64,000 bases of DNA from UBA4416 sp040387475. GTDB lineage: Bacteria; Bacteroidota; Bacteroidia; B-17B0; Aurantibacillaceae. The stretch lies in NCBI GenBank assembly GCA_040387475.1, contig JAZKDT010000032.1, forward strand, positions 1-64,000. Direction: 5' to 3'. Below are positions 27,101-36,283 of this stretch, one piece after another (positions within the stretch are counted from its first letter, which is position 1; each line of letters starts with the position of its first letter). Below the pieces are notes generated by a model. It did not search any database. It was not told the origin of the DNA and saw nothing but the letters and a program-made list of their open reading frames with translations. The translations under genes were made by a program, and so were the position numbers.

Positions 27101-30100
27101 GCCATGAAATTCCGGAACAAGTCGCGGATTGGTTTTACTACCCTAAATCTAGCGCTGAACCTGGCGAAAAAATCAATTATATTTTAGCGTCAGGGTATGG
27201 TACAATCAATTATTTATTTGAGTTGGAGCACCAGGGAAAATTGATTGATTACCGAACAGAAGAAGCTTCCATGAAAACACATGAACTGCAGGTAGAAGAA
27301 ATTCACCGTGGCAATTTTGGCTTCCACACAACCTTCATTAAAAACAATCGTTTTTATCATCATAGCAGTATTGTAAATGTTCCTTATACTAATAAAGAAC
27401 TAGACATTCAGTTTGAAACTTTCAGAAATAAATTATTGCCGGGTCAGGCAGAAGAATGGAAACTAATCTTAAAAGATAAAAAGGGAGAAAAAGCTGCGGC
27501 TGAAATGGTGGCGACGATGTATGATGCTTCCTTAGACGCTTTCAGATCAAATAATTGGTATTTCAACATCCACCAAAGTTATTATGCGCGTTTGAACTGG
27601 ACCTCAAGAGTTGCCCAAACAGCCAGCTCAACCGAATTTAATAATCTGCAAACCGATTATCATTATTTACCGGGGCGGCAATACGATGCGTTAAATTACT
27701 TCGGTTTAGCTTTTTATAATAACAACTACTACCGGGGCGGTAAAGGTTATAGTGAAGGCGATGATGGGGTTTACCCGTCAGCCCAGGCTTCAGGCGTTGT
27801 AGCAGATGAGATGTCGGTGGGCCAAACTAAAAGTGCAGCCCCAAAAATGATGGCAAATCGTGAAGAAAGCGAAAAGAAAGCAGAAGATAAAGATTCGAAG
27901 AATTCAGATCTAACCACCGCTACAACGGAGTCGAGAAACAATTTAGGCGGCATTGCAAAAGAACAACATAATCAATCCAAAAACGGAGATCTATCTGCTG
28001 TAAAAGCCCGAACAAATTTTAATGAAACAGCCTTCTTTTTTCCACAACTGCAAACCAATGAAAAAGGAGAAATTGAAATTAAATTCACCGTTCCGGAAAG
28101 CCTAACCAAATGGAAGGTGATGGGCCTGGCACACACAAAGGACCTTAAATATGGTCAGTTTCAAAAAGAAGTTATTACTCAAAAAGAATTAATGGTTCAA
28201 CCAAATGCACCCCGTTTTTTTAGAGAAGGTGATGATTTTACATTCATCAGCAAAATCTCTAACTTGTCGGATAAAGACCTAACTGGAAGTGCTGAGCTGA
28301 AATTATACGATGCTTTAACAGATAAAGAAATTTCGAGTACTATGATGGAAGCTATGCATGGCAATTTTCCCACCATTGGATACAGAGAGTTTACAGTTAA
28401 AAAAGGGCTGAGTACTTCTATTGAATGGAATCTGCATATTCCGGACGGTTACTCTGCTATTAAATACAAAGTTGTAGCCAAATCAGGAAACTTCACAGAT
28501 GGAGAAGAACAAGCCTTGCCAGTATTAACAAACCGTATGTTAGTTACAGAAAGTATGCCTATGCCCATCAGAAGCAACCAAACCAAAGAATTTAATTTTA
28601 CCAAATTCACTAATCAAAATAATGGTTCAACAACTTTAAAAAATCATTCCTATACTTTAGAATTCACAGCCAATCCGGCTTGGTATGCGGTGCAAGCACT
28701 ACCCTATTTAATGGAATATCCATATGAATGTGCGGAACAAACATTTGCGAGATACTATGCAAATAGTTTGGCAACATACGTTGTAAATTCCAAACCTAAG
28801 ATCAAATCCATTTTTGAAGCATGGAAAAGCTCGAGCCCGGATGCCTTTTTATCAAATCTTGAAAAGAACCAGGAATTAAAAGCGTTAGTACTGGAAGAAA
28901 CTCCGTGGGTATTGCAATCCAAAAGTGAAAGTGAAAATAAAAAACGGGTTGGTTTACTATTCGACCTGAACAAAATGGGTAACGAACAAACACAGGCCTT
29001 TAAAAAACTACAAAAAAAACAATCACCCAATGGAGGGTTTGTATGGTTTGATGGCGGGCCGGATGATTGGTATATTACACAACACATTATTACCGGATTT
29101 TCTCACCTCGACAAATTAGGTGTGATCAAAGCAAGGGAGAACAGCGAAGTATGGAATATGGTGACAAAGGCCGTTCAATATTGCGATAACCGTATGCGCG
29201 AAGAATATGAATGGGCAAAAAAACACAATCCAAAATACAAAACAGAAAATCATTTGAGCTACATGGCGATTCAGTATTTGTACATGCGCAGTAATTTTCA
29301 GGATATTAAATTATCTACCAGAAACAATGAACATTTTGAATATTATAAAAAGCAGGAGCAGACTTATTGGCTGCAAAACGGCCGTTATATGCAAGGTATG
29401 ATTGCTTTAAGCCTACATCGTTATAAAGACATCAAAATACCGAAAGACATCTTGCGTTCTCTTAAAGAAAATAGCATCAACAGCGAAGAGATGGGAATGT
29501 ACTGGAAGGAAAATTACGGCTATTCGTGGTATGAAGCTCCGATTGAAATGCAGGCGTTGATGATAGAAGCCTTTGATGAAATCAATAACGACACTAAATC
29601 TGTTGATGATCTTAAAACCTGGCTGGTAAAAAGTAAACAAACGCAACATTGGGGAACAACACGATCTACCACCGACGCTGTATACGCTCTGTTACTCAAA
29701 GGAACCGATTGGCTCGCAACAGAACCTAATGTTGAAATTACGGTAGGTGACATTAAACTTGATCCAAAAAATGATAAGTCATTAAATGCCGAACCCGGAA
29801 CAGGTTACTTTAAAAAAGTATGGCACGGATCAGACATAAAACCGGCTACCATGGGCAAAATAAAAGTAGAGAAAAAAGATGTAGGGGTGAGTTACGGAGC
29901 CATGTACTGGCAATATTTTGAACAGCTGGATAAGATAACCCCACATGAAACACCATTGAAACTTAAAAAACAATTATTCCTGCAAAAAAATACTGCTAGT
30001 GGAATTGTTATTGAGCCAATTACCCCTGAAACAAATTTAAAACCCGGAGACAAGATCAAAGTTAGGATAGAACTGCGCGTTGACAGAGACATGAGTTATG

Positions 30101-30375
30101 TACATATGAAAGATATGCGCGCAAGTGGATTTGAACCAACCAATGTTATGAGTGGTTACAGATACCAGGATGGATTAGGTTATTACGAAAGCACGAGAGA
30201 TGCTGCCACTAATTTCTTTTTCTCCTACTTAAACAAAGGCACCTATGTATTTGAATATCCTTTGGTGGTAAATCATTCCGGTCATTTTAGTAACGGCATC
30301 ACAACTATCCAATGCATGTATTCACCTGAATTTACTAGTCATAGCGAAGGAATTAGGGTGAAAGTGGGGAAATAA
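24151..30375 (+). CDS. Giant alpha-2-macroglobulin family protein
   Basis: 2074 residues with an N-terminal signal or anchor (about residues 5-30). A helical N-terminal part is followed by macroglobulin domains: MG2 is marked by FTDRGIYRPGQTVYFKS near residue 620. Residues ~1190-1290 are low in complexity and charged, as expected of a protease bait region. The A2M core begins at FPQLQTNEKGEIEIKFTVPE. The thioester motif is kept as Cys1527-Ala-Glu-Gln in PYECAEQTF, so covalent trapping of proteases is possible. C-terminal receptor-like strands complete the fold. In Gammaproteobacteria the partner is PbpC, which is absent here. Confidence 0.93.
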   Translation: MAFKKIITVAFILSATALISLGFFTTIFTKKTEIMISFNKGDSYEKLWKRVDSCETKGLTESALKIVNGIYVKAKTDNNASQFVKAVIHRMKFESYKEEFSLEKSIFKLRDEVNEAKYPIKPVLQSILADAFWQYFQNNRWKFYDRTATTNFKNDDIETWDLKAITYAVISNYKASLENTDSLKRTKIDIYDDILNKGTTECRVWRPTLYDFLAHRSLGFLMSSEPEVSRPADRFTINSDDYLKPYVDFLHLEINNPSDSLETKYYALKLMKDLTSFHSNDEKPDALIDIELLRLDYVYNNSQNAKKDTLYFNSLKAIQSKFPSSERVTEIDFRIANWYIQKANSYKPLEGDAYKWHKKTAREICEAAIVKFPKSYGAIECKNLINTIQSKTFNLTIEEVNEPNKPFRALVTSQNVNKIYFKIVKTTSQELRELFRKKYGEELYTKFKAFPEVTSFSQDIINDGDFQSHQTEIKLPELPAGYYVILNSLTEEFKYTNNITACNTCIVSDIASIERRKDNGSYDFYVLHRQTGNALKGITAQVWYENYDYKSRDYITKKGPSFKTDDKGLVNLSYETIENKQFFVEFINGTDHLFNNNSYYTHKPYENNYTTVTSHIFTDRGIYRPGQTVYFKSIVLEATNGKNHQLKTNYPVTVTFYDVNYQIVSSLSLVTNEFGTVSGSFITPQSGLNGQMHITDGHGNAYISVEDYKRPKFETEFNPVKGSYKINDEVTVTGLAKAYAGNVIDGAKVKYRVVRNVNYPYWYWWYRPYNNGNNQTEITNGEIITNDTGTYIIKFKAIPDESVSKTSYATYNYQVTADVTDINGETHSTETNVTVGYQALQLMISSADIVEINNPKPIRITANNLNGVPETTKGNFAIYKLNQPTRVFRSRLWQQPDRHSLSKEEYYTTFPNDLYSDETNKYKWEKETKVFEKSFDTGTKTEYDLSSEFKLFKPGVYIIEANCKDKFGEDIKAFTYVTVFNKNSHEIPEQVADWFYYPKSSAEPGEKINYILASGYGTINYLFELEHQGKLIDYRTEEASMKTHELQVEEIHRGNFGFHTTFIKNNRFYHHSSIVNVPYTNKELDIQFETFRNKLLPGQAEEWKLILKDKKGEKAAAEMVATMYDASLDAFRSNNWYFNIHQSYYARLNWTSRVAQTASSTEFNNLQTDYHYLPGRQYDALNYFGLAFYNNNYYRGGKGYSEGDDGVYPSAQASGVVADEMSVGQTKSAAPKMMANREESEKKAEDKDSKNSDLTTATTESRNNLGGIAKEQHNQSKNGDLSAVKARTNFNETAFFFPQLQTNEKGEIEIKFTVPESLTKWKVMGLAHTKDLKYGQFQKEVITQKELMVQPNAPRFFREGDDFTFISKISNLSDKDLTGSAELKLYDALTDKEISSTMMEAMHGNFPTIGYREFTVKKGLSTSIEWNLHIPDGYSAIKYKVVAKSGNFTDGEEQALPVLTNRMLVTESMPMPIRSNQTKEFNFTKFTNQNNGSTTLKNHSYTLEFTANPAWYAVQALPYLMEYPYECAEQTFARYYANSLATYVVNSKPKIKSIFEAWKSSSPDAFLSNLEKNQELKALVLEETPWVLQSKSESENKKRVGLLFDLNKMGNEQTQAFKKLQKKQSPNGGFVWFDGGPDDWYITQHIITGFSHLDKLGVIKARENSEVWNMVTKAVQYCDNRMREEYEWAKKHNPKYKTENHLSYMAIQYLYMRSNFQDIKLSTRNNEHFEYYKKQEQTYWLQNGRYMQGMIALSLHRYKDIKIPKDILRSLKENSINSEEMGMYWKENYGYSWYEAPIEMQALMIEAFDEINNDTKSVDDLKTWLVKSKQTQHWGTTRSTTDAVYALLLKGTDWLATEPNVEITVGDIKLDPKNDKSLNAEPGTGYFKKVWHGSDIKPATMGKIKVEKKDVGVSYGAMYWQYFEQLDKITPHETPLKLKKQLFLQKNTASGIVIEPITPETNLKPGDKIKVRIELRVDRDMSYVHMKDMRASGFEPTNVMSGYRYQDGLGYYESTRDAATNFFFSYLNKGTYVFEYPLVVNHSGHFSNGITTIQCMYSPEFTSHSEGIRVKVGK

Positions 30376-30381
30376 TGCATA

Positions 30382-30419
30382 TAAATCCGGTTTTTTAGGG
30401 GCTTAAAAAACCGGATTTA
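30382..30419 (+). terminator. Strong hairpin terminator after the macroglobulin gene
   Basis: Perfect 16-bp inverted repeat, TAAATCCGGTTTTTTA (30382-30397) with TAAAAAACCGGATTTA (30404-30419), around a 6-nt GGGGCT loop. It insulates the next operon. Confidence 0.85.
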
Positions 30420-30432
30420 AATAGCTTTACTG

Positions 30433-30440
30433 TATATTTG
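30433..30440 (+). promoter_or_regulatory. -7 element of the GH16/MBOAT/SGNH operon promoter
   Basis: TATATTTG is a perfect TAnnTTTG box 20 bp before the ATG at 30460. No exact TTG occurs at the expected distance upstream, where the terminator stem sits, so the promoter is only probable. Confidence 0.4.
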
Positions 30441-30459
30441 TTTACAAGCTATTTGCACT

Positions 30460-32499
30460 ATGCCATATCTTTTTCATTGTATTAAGTACTTTTTTGTTTT
30501 TTCGATTTTATTTTTATTCAGCTGCAAAAATCAGGGTCTGCATGTTGAAGGTTTCGATCCTTTTGCTAATTTTCACCAAAAATTAAACGACACCTTATAT
30601 CATCTAGATACGGACTTGTCGGATGCGGTTTTAAACGGCATTGAGATCCCTACAAAAAATCAAACACAAAACGGGTATTTTACCTTTACATTTAAGATAG
30701 AAAATACGTCCTCTGACATTAAGAAATACTATTACAAAATCTTTTATGAAAACTGCGATTACAAATATGGCGACACTCTTCAATTTGCAGATGAAAATTT
30801 TTATGGAAGCTGGCTCAACGGCTTATATACATTTAAACCCACGCGTTTTTTATTTCCGGGCGAAAAAATTATCGTAACTGATAGTTTTAAAATTGTAGGT
30901 AATCCAAGAAATGAGCAAAAATACTTTGGCGCCCCGTCTGACAAATACCTTAATTTAGATCAGGAAATTCTTTATAAAATGAACTACATAAAAACGGTTC
31001 CAGAGTGGTTGGCAAAAATTGAAGAAAAAGCAAAAAAAGAAGGAACTAAAGTAGACGAGCAAATATATTTAAATGCCATCTGGGCCATTAACTATGAAAA
31101 AAATAATGACAAAACATTAAATAACCGTTGGAAGAGAAATCCTCGTATGGGTAATTATGAATTTATGCTGGTAGTTACGTCGCCTGAAGATATTGGAAAA
31201 ATTCCTATGGAAATAAGAGATCTTCAACTCACCAACAACAATGGGAAATTTGCAAATCCATTTGGATATTTTTTGCTAGGAGACGGTAAAAAATTAACGA
31301 ATACAACAACATTAGTTTCCGAAAAAAAATTGAACGTGTCTACAAAAATGGATCTTGGTTCCGGTATTTATATAGACAGATTAAGCATCAATAAATCTAA
31401 CATAACAACTGAAAACTTTGTGTCTAACTGCAATAGCTCAATTGAGCTATACAAGAAGGCGAATTTTCAACAATACTTCCATAATATCGACAAAGATTAT
31501 ACGGTTTATAACGTTCCTGAGATTAAAGATGTAGTTGGTGAGAGTTTCACGAAAGCTGAATACAACGCTTTAAAAACCAAATATGAGCAGACTCATAACA
31601 GGGTAAAAATGTTTGTAAATACAACTGATTGTCCCTGCAAAACAGTTTCTTCCAATACTGAAAAAAAATCCATAACACTTACTAATCCTGCTTCACAACC
31701 TGGTAACTACAAAAAAGAACAGGTTGGTGTTTCGTCCCGCATAGGCTTCACCTATGGTAAATTTAGGGCGAAGATACGATTTCCAAAAATGTTAAGTAAA
31801 GATAATGTGTGGAATGGTATCACCAATGCCTTCTGGCTTTTATTTCAAAGTGAAAATGATTGGAACAAGCGAAGAGAGTGTAATGCGGAAATTGCTTATA
31901 TCCCAAAATCAGAATTAAATAATAACGAAGCCCTTAAACATAGCGTTAAATCAACTCACTATTCGGAAATTGATTTTGAGATTATTAAAGAATCTCAATT
32001 TTGGCCGAAAACCTCGTATAAAGACGCAAACACACCCTATAGAACTGATGATTCGGATTCTAATGACGAAGTTATGGTAACCTGCAGCAACTGGGATATG
32101 GCATGCCATCAACCAAAAGAATTTAATATTGGCGCTAAAGAGTTTAATATTGATGGGCAAAAATATGTATTGCATCGCTGGGACCATTATTACAAAGCCT
32201 TATCGGACAAAATCCCGAAAAAACACAGCGAATTATTTGAGTCCCCTTATTATTATTTTGAAATTGAATGGTTGCCTGAAAAAATAATATGGAGGATCGG
32301 GCCTGAAAAAGATCAGCTTAAAATAATTTGTCAAATGAATAACTCTATGACATCGATTCCAACCAATCAAATGGTAATTCTTTTTACACAGGAGTGGCAT
32401 AATGAAGAATGGTGGCCTACGGCTCCGTATAAACAAAACTTTATACCTTTTCCAAAAAAAAATATCATAGGCGAAGTTTTAGAAATTACAATTGAATAA
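30460..32499 (+). CDS. GH16-like lipoprotein, first gene of polysaccharide O-acylation operon
   Basis: 679 residues with a lipoprotein signal ending LFLFSC. The N-terminal ~150 residues are beta-rich and unassigned. Residues 177-214 hold a helical motif (VPEWLAKIEEKAKKEG...) also found twice in the SGNH protein two genes downstream. From about residue 415 the C-terminal part resembles a GH16 jelly roll: SSRIGFTYGKFRAKIRFPK, NAFWLLF, then E503-I-D-F-E507, which fits the catalytic ExDxE pattern, and YFEIEWLPEKIIWRI. It could cleave or bind a glucan- or galactan-like polymer; the substrate is unknown. The MBOAT gene starts 5 bp later. Confidence 0.78.
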   Translation: MPYLFHCIKYFFVFSILFLFSCKNQGLHVEGFDPFANFHQKLNDTLYHLDTDLSDAVLNGIEIPTKNQTQNGYFTFTFKIENTSSDIKKYYYKIFYENCDYKYGDTLQFADENFYGSWLNGLYTFKPTRFLFPGEKIIVTDSFKIVGNPRNEQKYFGAPSDKYLNLDQEILYKMNYIKTVPEWLAKIEEKAKKEGTKVDEQIYLNAIWAINYEKNNDKTLNNRWKRNPRMGNYEFMLVVTSPEDIGKIPMEIRDLQLTNNNGKFANPFGYFLLGDGKKLTNTTTLVSEKKLNVSTKMDLGSGIYIDRLSINKSNITTENFVSNCNSSIELYKKANFQQYFHNIDKDYTVYNVPEIKDVVGESFTKAEYNALKTKYEQTHNRVKMFVNTTDCPCKTVSSNTEKKSITLTNPASQPGNYKKEQVGVSSRIGFTYGKFRAKIRFPKMLSKDNVWNGITNAFWLLFQSENDWNKRRECNAEIAYIPKSELNNNEALKHSVKSTHYSEIDFEIIKESQFWPKTSYKDANTPYRTDDSDSNDEVMVTCSNWDMACHQPKEFNIGAKEFNIDGQKYVLHRWDHYYKALSDKIPKKHSELFESPYYYFEIEWLPEKIIWRIGPEKDQLKIICQMNNSMTSIPTNQMVILFTQEWHNEEWWPTAPYKQNFIPFPKKNIIGEVLEITIE

Positions 32500-32504
32500 G
32501 TATT

Positions 32505-33935
32505 ATGGTTTTTAGCAGTGTTATCTTTCTTGTATATTTTTTACCGATTTTTTTGGTCGTCTATTTTTTGGCACCTCAAAAATTAAAAAATGTTGTACTC
32601 CTAGTTTCCAGCATACTATTTTATAGTTGGGGTGCGCCAAAATTCATATTTGTCATTTTGGCCACTACCACGTTGGATTTCTACCTTGTAAAACTATTAT
32701 ATAATTCTACGTCGGAACGAAACAGAAAATTTTTCCTCCTGTTGTCCCTTTGCTTGAACCTGGGTTTACTGTTTTATTTCAAATACTGTAACTTCTTTAT
32801 TGATAATGTTAATCATATTCTATCATCTATTGGTTCGAGTGAAATCACATGGATCAAAATTATTTTACCCATTGGAATTTCATTTTACACATTTGAAAGT
32901 GTAACCTATGTAGTAGATGTCTATAGACGTATTCACAAACCCTTGGATAATTTTCTTCAATACCAGATGTATATTATCATGTTTCCGAAATTAATAGCTG
33001 GTCCTATAATACGATATCATGAAATCCATGATCAAATAGCGGACAGAAGTATTAATGATACAGCCGATAATAAATTAACAGGATTTTATCGATTTTGTCT
33101 TGGACTTGCTAAAAAAGTACTAATAGCTAATACAATGGCATTTACTGCTGACGAGATATTTGCGATGACTGCAACAGGCGAATTAACAACTTCACTCGCC
33201 TGGATTGGCATGTTTGCTTATACATTTCAGATATATTTTGATTTTTCAGGGTATTCGGACATGGCCATAGGTTTGGGAAAAATGATGGGATTTAAATTTC
33301 CTGAAAATTTCGACAACCCATACACATCCAAAAGCATAACAGAATTCTGGAGACGATGGCATATAACACTGGGTAACTGGATGAAAAACTATTTATACAT
33401 TCCATTAGGCGGTAATAAAGTGGGGAGCAATGCAAGATTATATACTAACTTGTGCATTGTATTCTTAATTTCCGGCTTTTGGCACGGAGCCGCCTGGACC
33501 TTTATTTTTTGGGGAGCTTACCACGGCATATGGTTGGTATTAGAACGAATATTTTTATTAAAGGTATATGACAAGATTGGTAAAATAGCTGCTACTATTA
33601 TCTGTTTTTTATTGGTATCCATTGGCTGGGTATTTTTTAGAGCCGACCATCTGGCCGACGCATTTATTTTTGTTAAAACGCTTTTCAGCTTTAATTTTTC
33701 AATTCCTCAACACTTTATTACCCGGGAATTTTCATTTTATTTTATGCTGGCAATCGTATGCTCATTTTTCACAAGTTTTAATATTGGAAAAAAAATACAA
33801 CAAAAAGTGTATTACACCTATTATAATGTAGCCGGAAATTTAATATTCTCAATTATGGCGTGCGTGTTGTTTATATTGTCTCTTGCGTCAATAACTTCTT
33901 CAGATTTTAATCCATTTATTTATTTTAGATTTTAA
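32505..33935 (+). CDS. MBOAT O-acyltransferase, AlgI-like
   Basis: Multipass membrane protein of 476 residues that should pass acyl groups across the membrane to an exported polymer, as AlgI does for alginate. Typical segments are ILFYSWGAPKF, ILPIGISFYTFESVTYVVDV, KLIAGPIIRYHEI, IYFDFSGYSDMAIGLGKMMG and FWRRWHITLGNWMKNYLYI. The essential histidine is His327 in SGFWHGAAWTF. It starts 5 bp after the GH16-like gene and stops 2 bp before the SGNH gene. The donor may be acetyl-CoA, by analogy only. Confidence 0.94.
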   Translation: MVFSSVIFLVYFLPIFLVVYFLAPQKLKNVVLLVSSILFYSWGAPKFIFVILATTTLDFYLVKLLYNSTSERNRKFFLLLSLCLNLGLLFYFKYCNFFIDNVNHILSSIGSSEITWIKIILPIGISFYTFESVTYVVDVYRRIHKPLDNFLQYQMYIIMFPKLIAGPIIRYHEIHDQIADRSINDTADNKLTGFYRFCLGLAKKVLIANTMAFTADEIFAMTATGELTTSLAWIGMFAYTFQIYFDFSGYSDMAIGLGKMMGFKFPENFDNPYTSKSITEFWRRWHITLGNWMKNYLYIPLGGNKVGSNARLYTNLCIVFLISGFWHGAAWTFIFWGAYHGIWLVLERIFLLKVYDKIGKIAATIICFLLVSIGWVFFRADHLADAFIFVKTLFSFNFSIPQHFITREFSFYFMLAIVCSFFTSFNIGKKIQQKVYYTYYNVAGNLIFSIMACVLFILSLASITSSDFNPFIYFRF

Positions 33936-33937
33936 AG

Positions 33938-35413
33938 ATGAAAAACGTGAAACTATCCGGCAAATCATTTATTGTAATAGGAATACTGTTTTTCTTATTC
34001 GTTCCATTAATCCAAAATCAATTTCACTTAAAAAAGTACATTCGCCCCTTAAAAGGATCTTATTCATCCGTACAGGACACGTCTATATCATTAAATACAT
34101 GGCTTTCCGGAAATTATCAGACCGTAAAGGATAAATACCTGGCGCAAAACTTCGGTTTAAGAAACTATTTTGTAATGCTGGATAATCAAATCGCCTACAA
34201 ATTATTTAAAGCAACCAGCATTAGTAATGTGATTGTAGGAAAAGGAGACTTTTTATATGAAACTGAATATATCAATTCTTATTACGGTAATGATTTTGTA
34301 GGCTTAAATGAATTAATTGCAAGATATAAAAAGGTAAAAGAACTACAGGACTATCTCTCCTCCATCGGAATTGATTTGGAAATAGTTTTTGCTCCGAGTA
34401 AAGCAGCTTTCTATCCGGAGTTTATTCCAGACAGCTGGAAATATCAAAAAAAATTAAGTAATTATGATTGTGCAACAGCACTTTGTCAAAAACTTAAGAT
34501 ACATCATGTTGATTTTAATGCCTGGTTCAAAAAAATAAAGGATGTTACGCCCTATGATCTTTATCCAAAAACAGGCATACATTGGAGCAATTATGGGGCA
34601 TTAATAGCTGCTGACTCATTAAAAAAGCACATAGAGTTTAATACTAAGTTAAACTTAAGAGGTTTTGTTATTAAAAACATTGCCTACGCCGATTCTTTGC
34701 TACATCCTGATGACGATATGGGTATTGTTATGAATTTATTAAAACCGATAAAAACGCTACCAATGCCTTATGCCACTTATTCTTGGCAAGAGGATGAAAC
34801 TAATACCACCAAACCCAGAGCGTTAATTATTGCTGATAGTTATTTTTGGCAAATTTATAGTCAGGGCCTTGCAAATAATTTTTTTACCGACCCTAAATTT
34901 TGGTACTATAACCAATCTATATATCCAGAAACAGAAGCGATTCGAGAGGTTAGCAAGCTTGATATTGCTGAGGAAATAAAAAAACAACAGGTTATTGTAA
35001 TCATGGCTACAGAGATCAATGTTCATGATATTGGATGGGGCTTCATAGAAAAAGCACTTGAGGTATTAAAAACAAAAAATGGCAATTCTTTAAGACAAAG
35101 GCTGTATGTTAATAATATTAAAGAGCATATTAAAAATACTCCCCAATGGATGAATGATATTAAAAAGAAAGCGGAGGATAAAAAGATTTCTGTAGAGGAA
35201 ATGATCAGCCTTGATGCAATCTACATTTATGAAACCGATTATGGCAAACCCGAAGTAATTGAACTCATTGACCAAACCAAGAAACGTATTGAAAATACTC
35301 CCGAATGGATCTCTCAAATAAGAATAAAGGCAAAAGAGCAGGGCTATACTGAGCAAGAAATGCTTGAACTGGACGCTAAGTACCTATACGATACAGAACT
35401 TAAGAAAAAGTAA
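33938..35413 (+). CDS. AlgJ/AlgX-like SGNH acetyltransferase-type protein with tandem C-terminal motif
   Basis: 491 residues with an N-terminal membrane anchor or signal (FIVIGILFFLFVPLI). The SGNH part has GKGDFLYETEYI, FAPSKAAFYPEF, a histidine in KTGIHWSNYGA (H215) and the nucleophile-type serine in IIADSYFW (S301). AlgX/AlgJ proteins usually have Asp two residues before this His; here it is Gly213. Residues ~398-435 and 451-488 are two copies of a 38-residue helical motif containing PQW or PEW, which also occurs in the GH16-like lipoprotein. With the MBOAT protein it should complete an O-acylation system outside the cytoplasm. Confidence 0.85.
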   Translation: MKNVKLSGKSFIVIGILFFLFVPLIQNQFHLKKYIRPLKGSYSSVQDTSISLNTWLSGNYQTVKDKYLAQNFGLRNYFVMLDNQIAYKLFKATSISNVIVGKGDFLYETEYINSYYGNDFVGLNELIARYKKVKELQDYLSSIGIDLEIVFAPSKAAFYPEFIPDSWKYQKKLSNYDCATALCQKLKIHHVDFNAWFKKIKDVTPYDLYPKTGIHWSNYGALIAADSLKKHIEFNTKLNLRGFVIKNIAYADSLLHPDDDMGIVMNLLKPIKTLPMPYATYSWQEDETNTTKPRALIIADSYFWQIYSQGLANNFFTDPKFWYYNQSIYPETEAIREVSKLDIAEEIKKQQVIVIMATEINVHDIGWGFIEKALEVLKTKNGNSLRQRLYVNNIKEHIKNTPQWMNDIKKKAEDKKISVEEMISLDAIYIYETDYGKPEVIELIDQTKKRIENTPEWISQIRIKAKEQGYTEQEMLELDAKYLYDTELKKK

Positions 35414-36283
35414 TTATAAATTTTTGTCCAGATCTTTTAATTCCTGAACTTTTTCGGCATATCCCATTTTATCAAATGAAAAGATAAGGTTATTCAAAAT
35501 ACGCTTAATAATATCGAGGTTGGAACAAGGAAGGTAATATTTAATATCCGGTTCAACATTTAATTGTTTGATGAAGGCATCTACATCGCCCTGATTAAAT
35601 ATAAGCCCCTTACTGAAAGGATTGACATAAAATAAAATGTTATCAGATAGAGTTTTATGGGACGGATCAAATAAATTAGCAAAATCATTTACATACGCTA
35701 ATACAAAGTGCTGGGGTAAATTAACACCGTAAACGGGAATCCCTAATTCCTTGCATACTAAAGCGTAAATGACACTAAGCATTACCGGATTTCCTTTTTT
35801 TGTTTCTAAAACAACGTTGATAAAAGAATTTTGAGGTGCGTGATAATTTGTAATATTTCCACCAAATTGGTGTACTTCAAACATAATATGGTTAATGATC
35901 TTAACTTTTTCTATCGCAGTCAGGTCGTCATGTAATTCCAGCCATACGTCCTGTTTGATCTGATGAAGTTGCTTTCTTAATTTATTTTCATCCAGATCAG
36001 GGTATTGATAACGGGCAATAATGCTACATCCTTTGAATAGATCATCCTGCTCGTTTTCCGCCCAGTATTTTAACGCGTTTTGTAGTGCTTTGAATTGAAT
36101 GGTATGAATGATTCCTTCGATCCGTTTTTGCATCAACGCATCAAAACTGTTTTCCCATGCTGTCTCCAAATGAGGAATAGCGGGAGGCCCCAATATAATA
36201 AACCTATTTTTTACTTCTGAATAAATACCGTCATCCGGATCATCCAACAAAGTAATTAAGGCAATTACTTCCTTTAGGTTCAT
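35414..36283 (-). CDS. SirB1/transglutaminase-like protein
   Basis: 289 residues from the ATG at 36283; upstream in-frame ATGs at 36304 and 36343 are less likely because the conserved part starts at MNLKEVIALITLLDD. The N-terminal helical region is followed by a transglutaminase-like fold of the SirB1 family: NSFINVVLETKKGNPVMLSV, YALVCKELGIPVYGV, and LPQHFVLAYV. The usual catalytic Cys of active transglutaminases is not evident, as is common in SirB1 proteins. Its function is unknown. Its stop codon directly abuts that of the convergent SGNH gene. Confidence 0.82.
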   Translation of the reverse strand: MNLKEVIALITLLDDPDDGIYSEVKNRFIILGPPAIPHLETAWENSFDALMQKRIEGIIHTIQFKALQNALKYWAENEQDDLFKGCSIIARYQYPDLDENKLRKQLHQIKQDVWLELHDDLTAIEKVKIINHIMFEVHQFGGNITNYHAPQNSFINVVLETKKGNPVMLSVIYALVCKELGIPVYGVNLPQHFVLAYVNDFANLFDPSHKTLSDNILFYVNPFSKGLIFNQGDVDAFIKQLNVEPDIKYYLPCSNLDIIKRILNNLIFSFDKMGYAEKVQELKDLDKNL

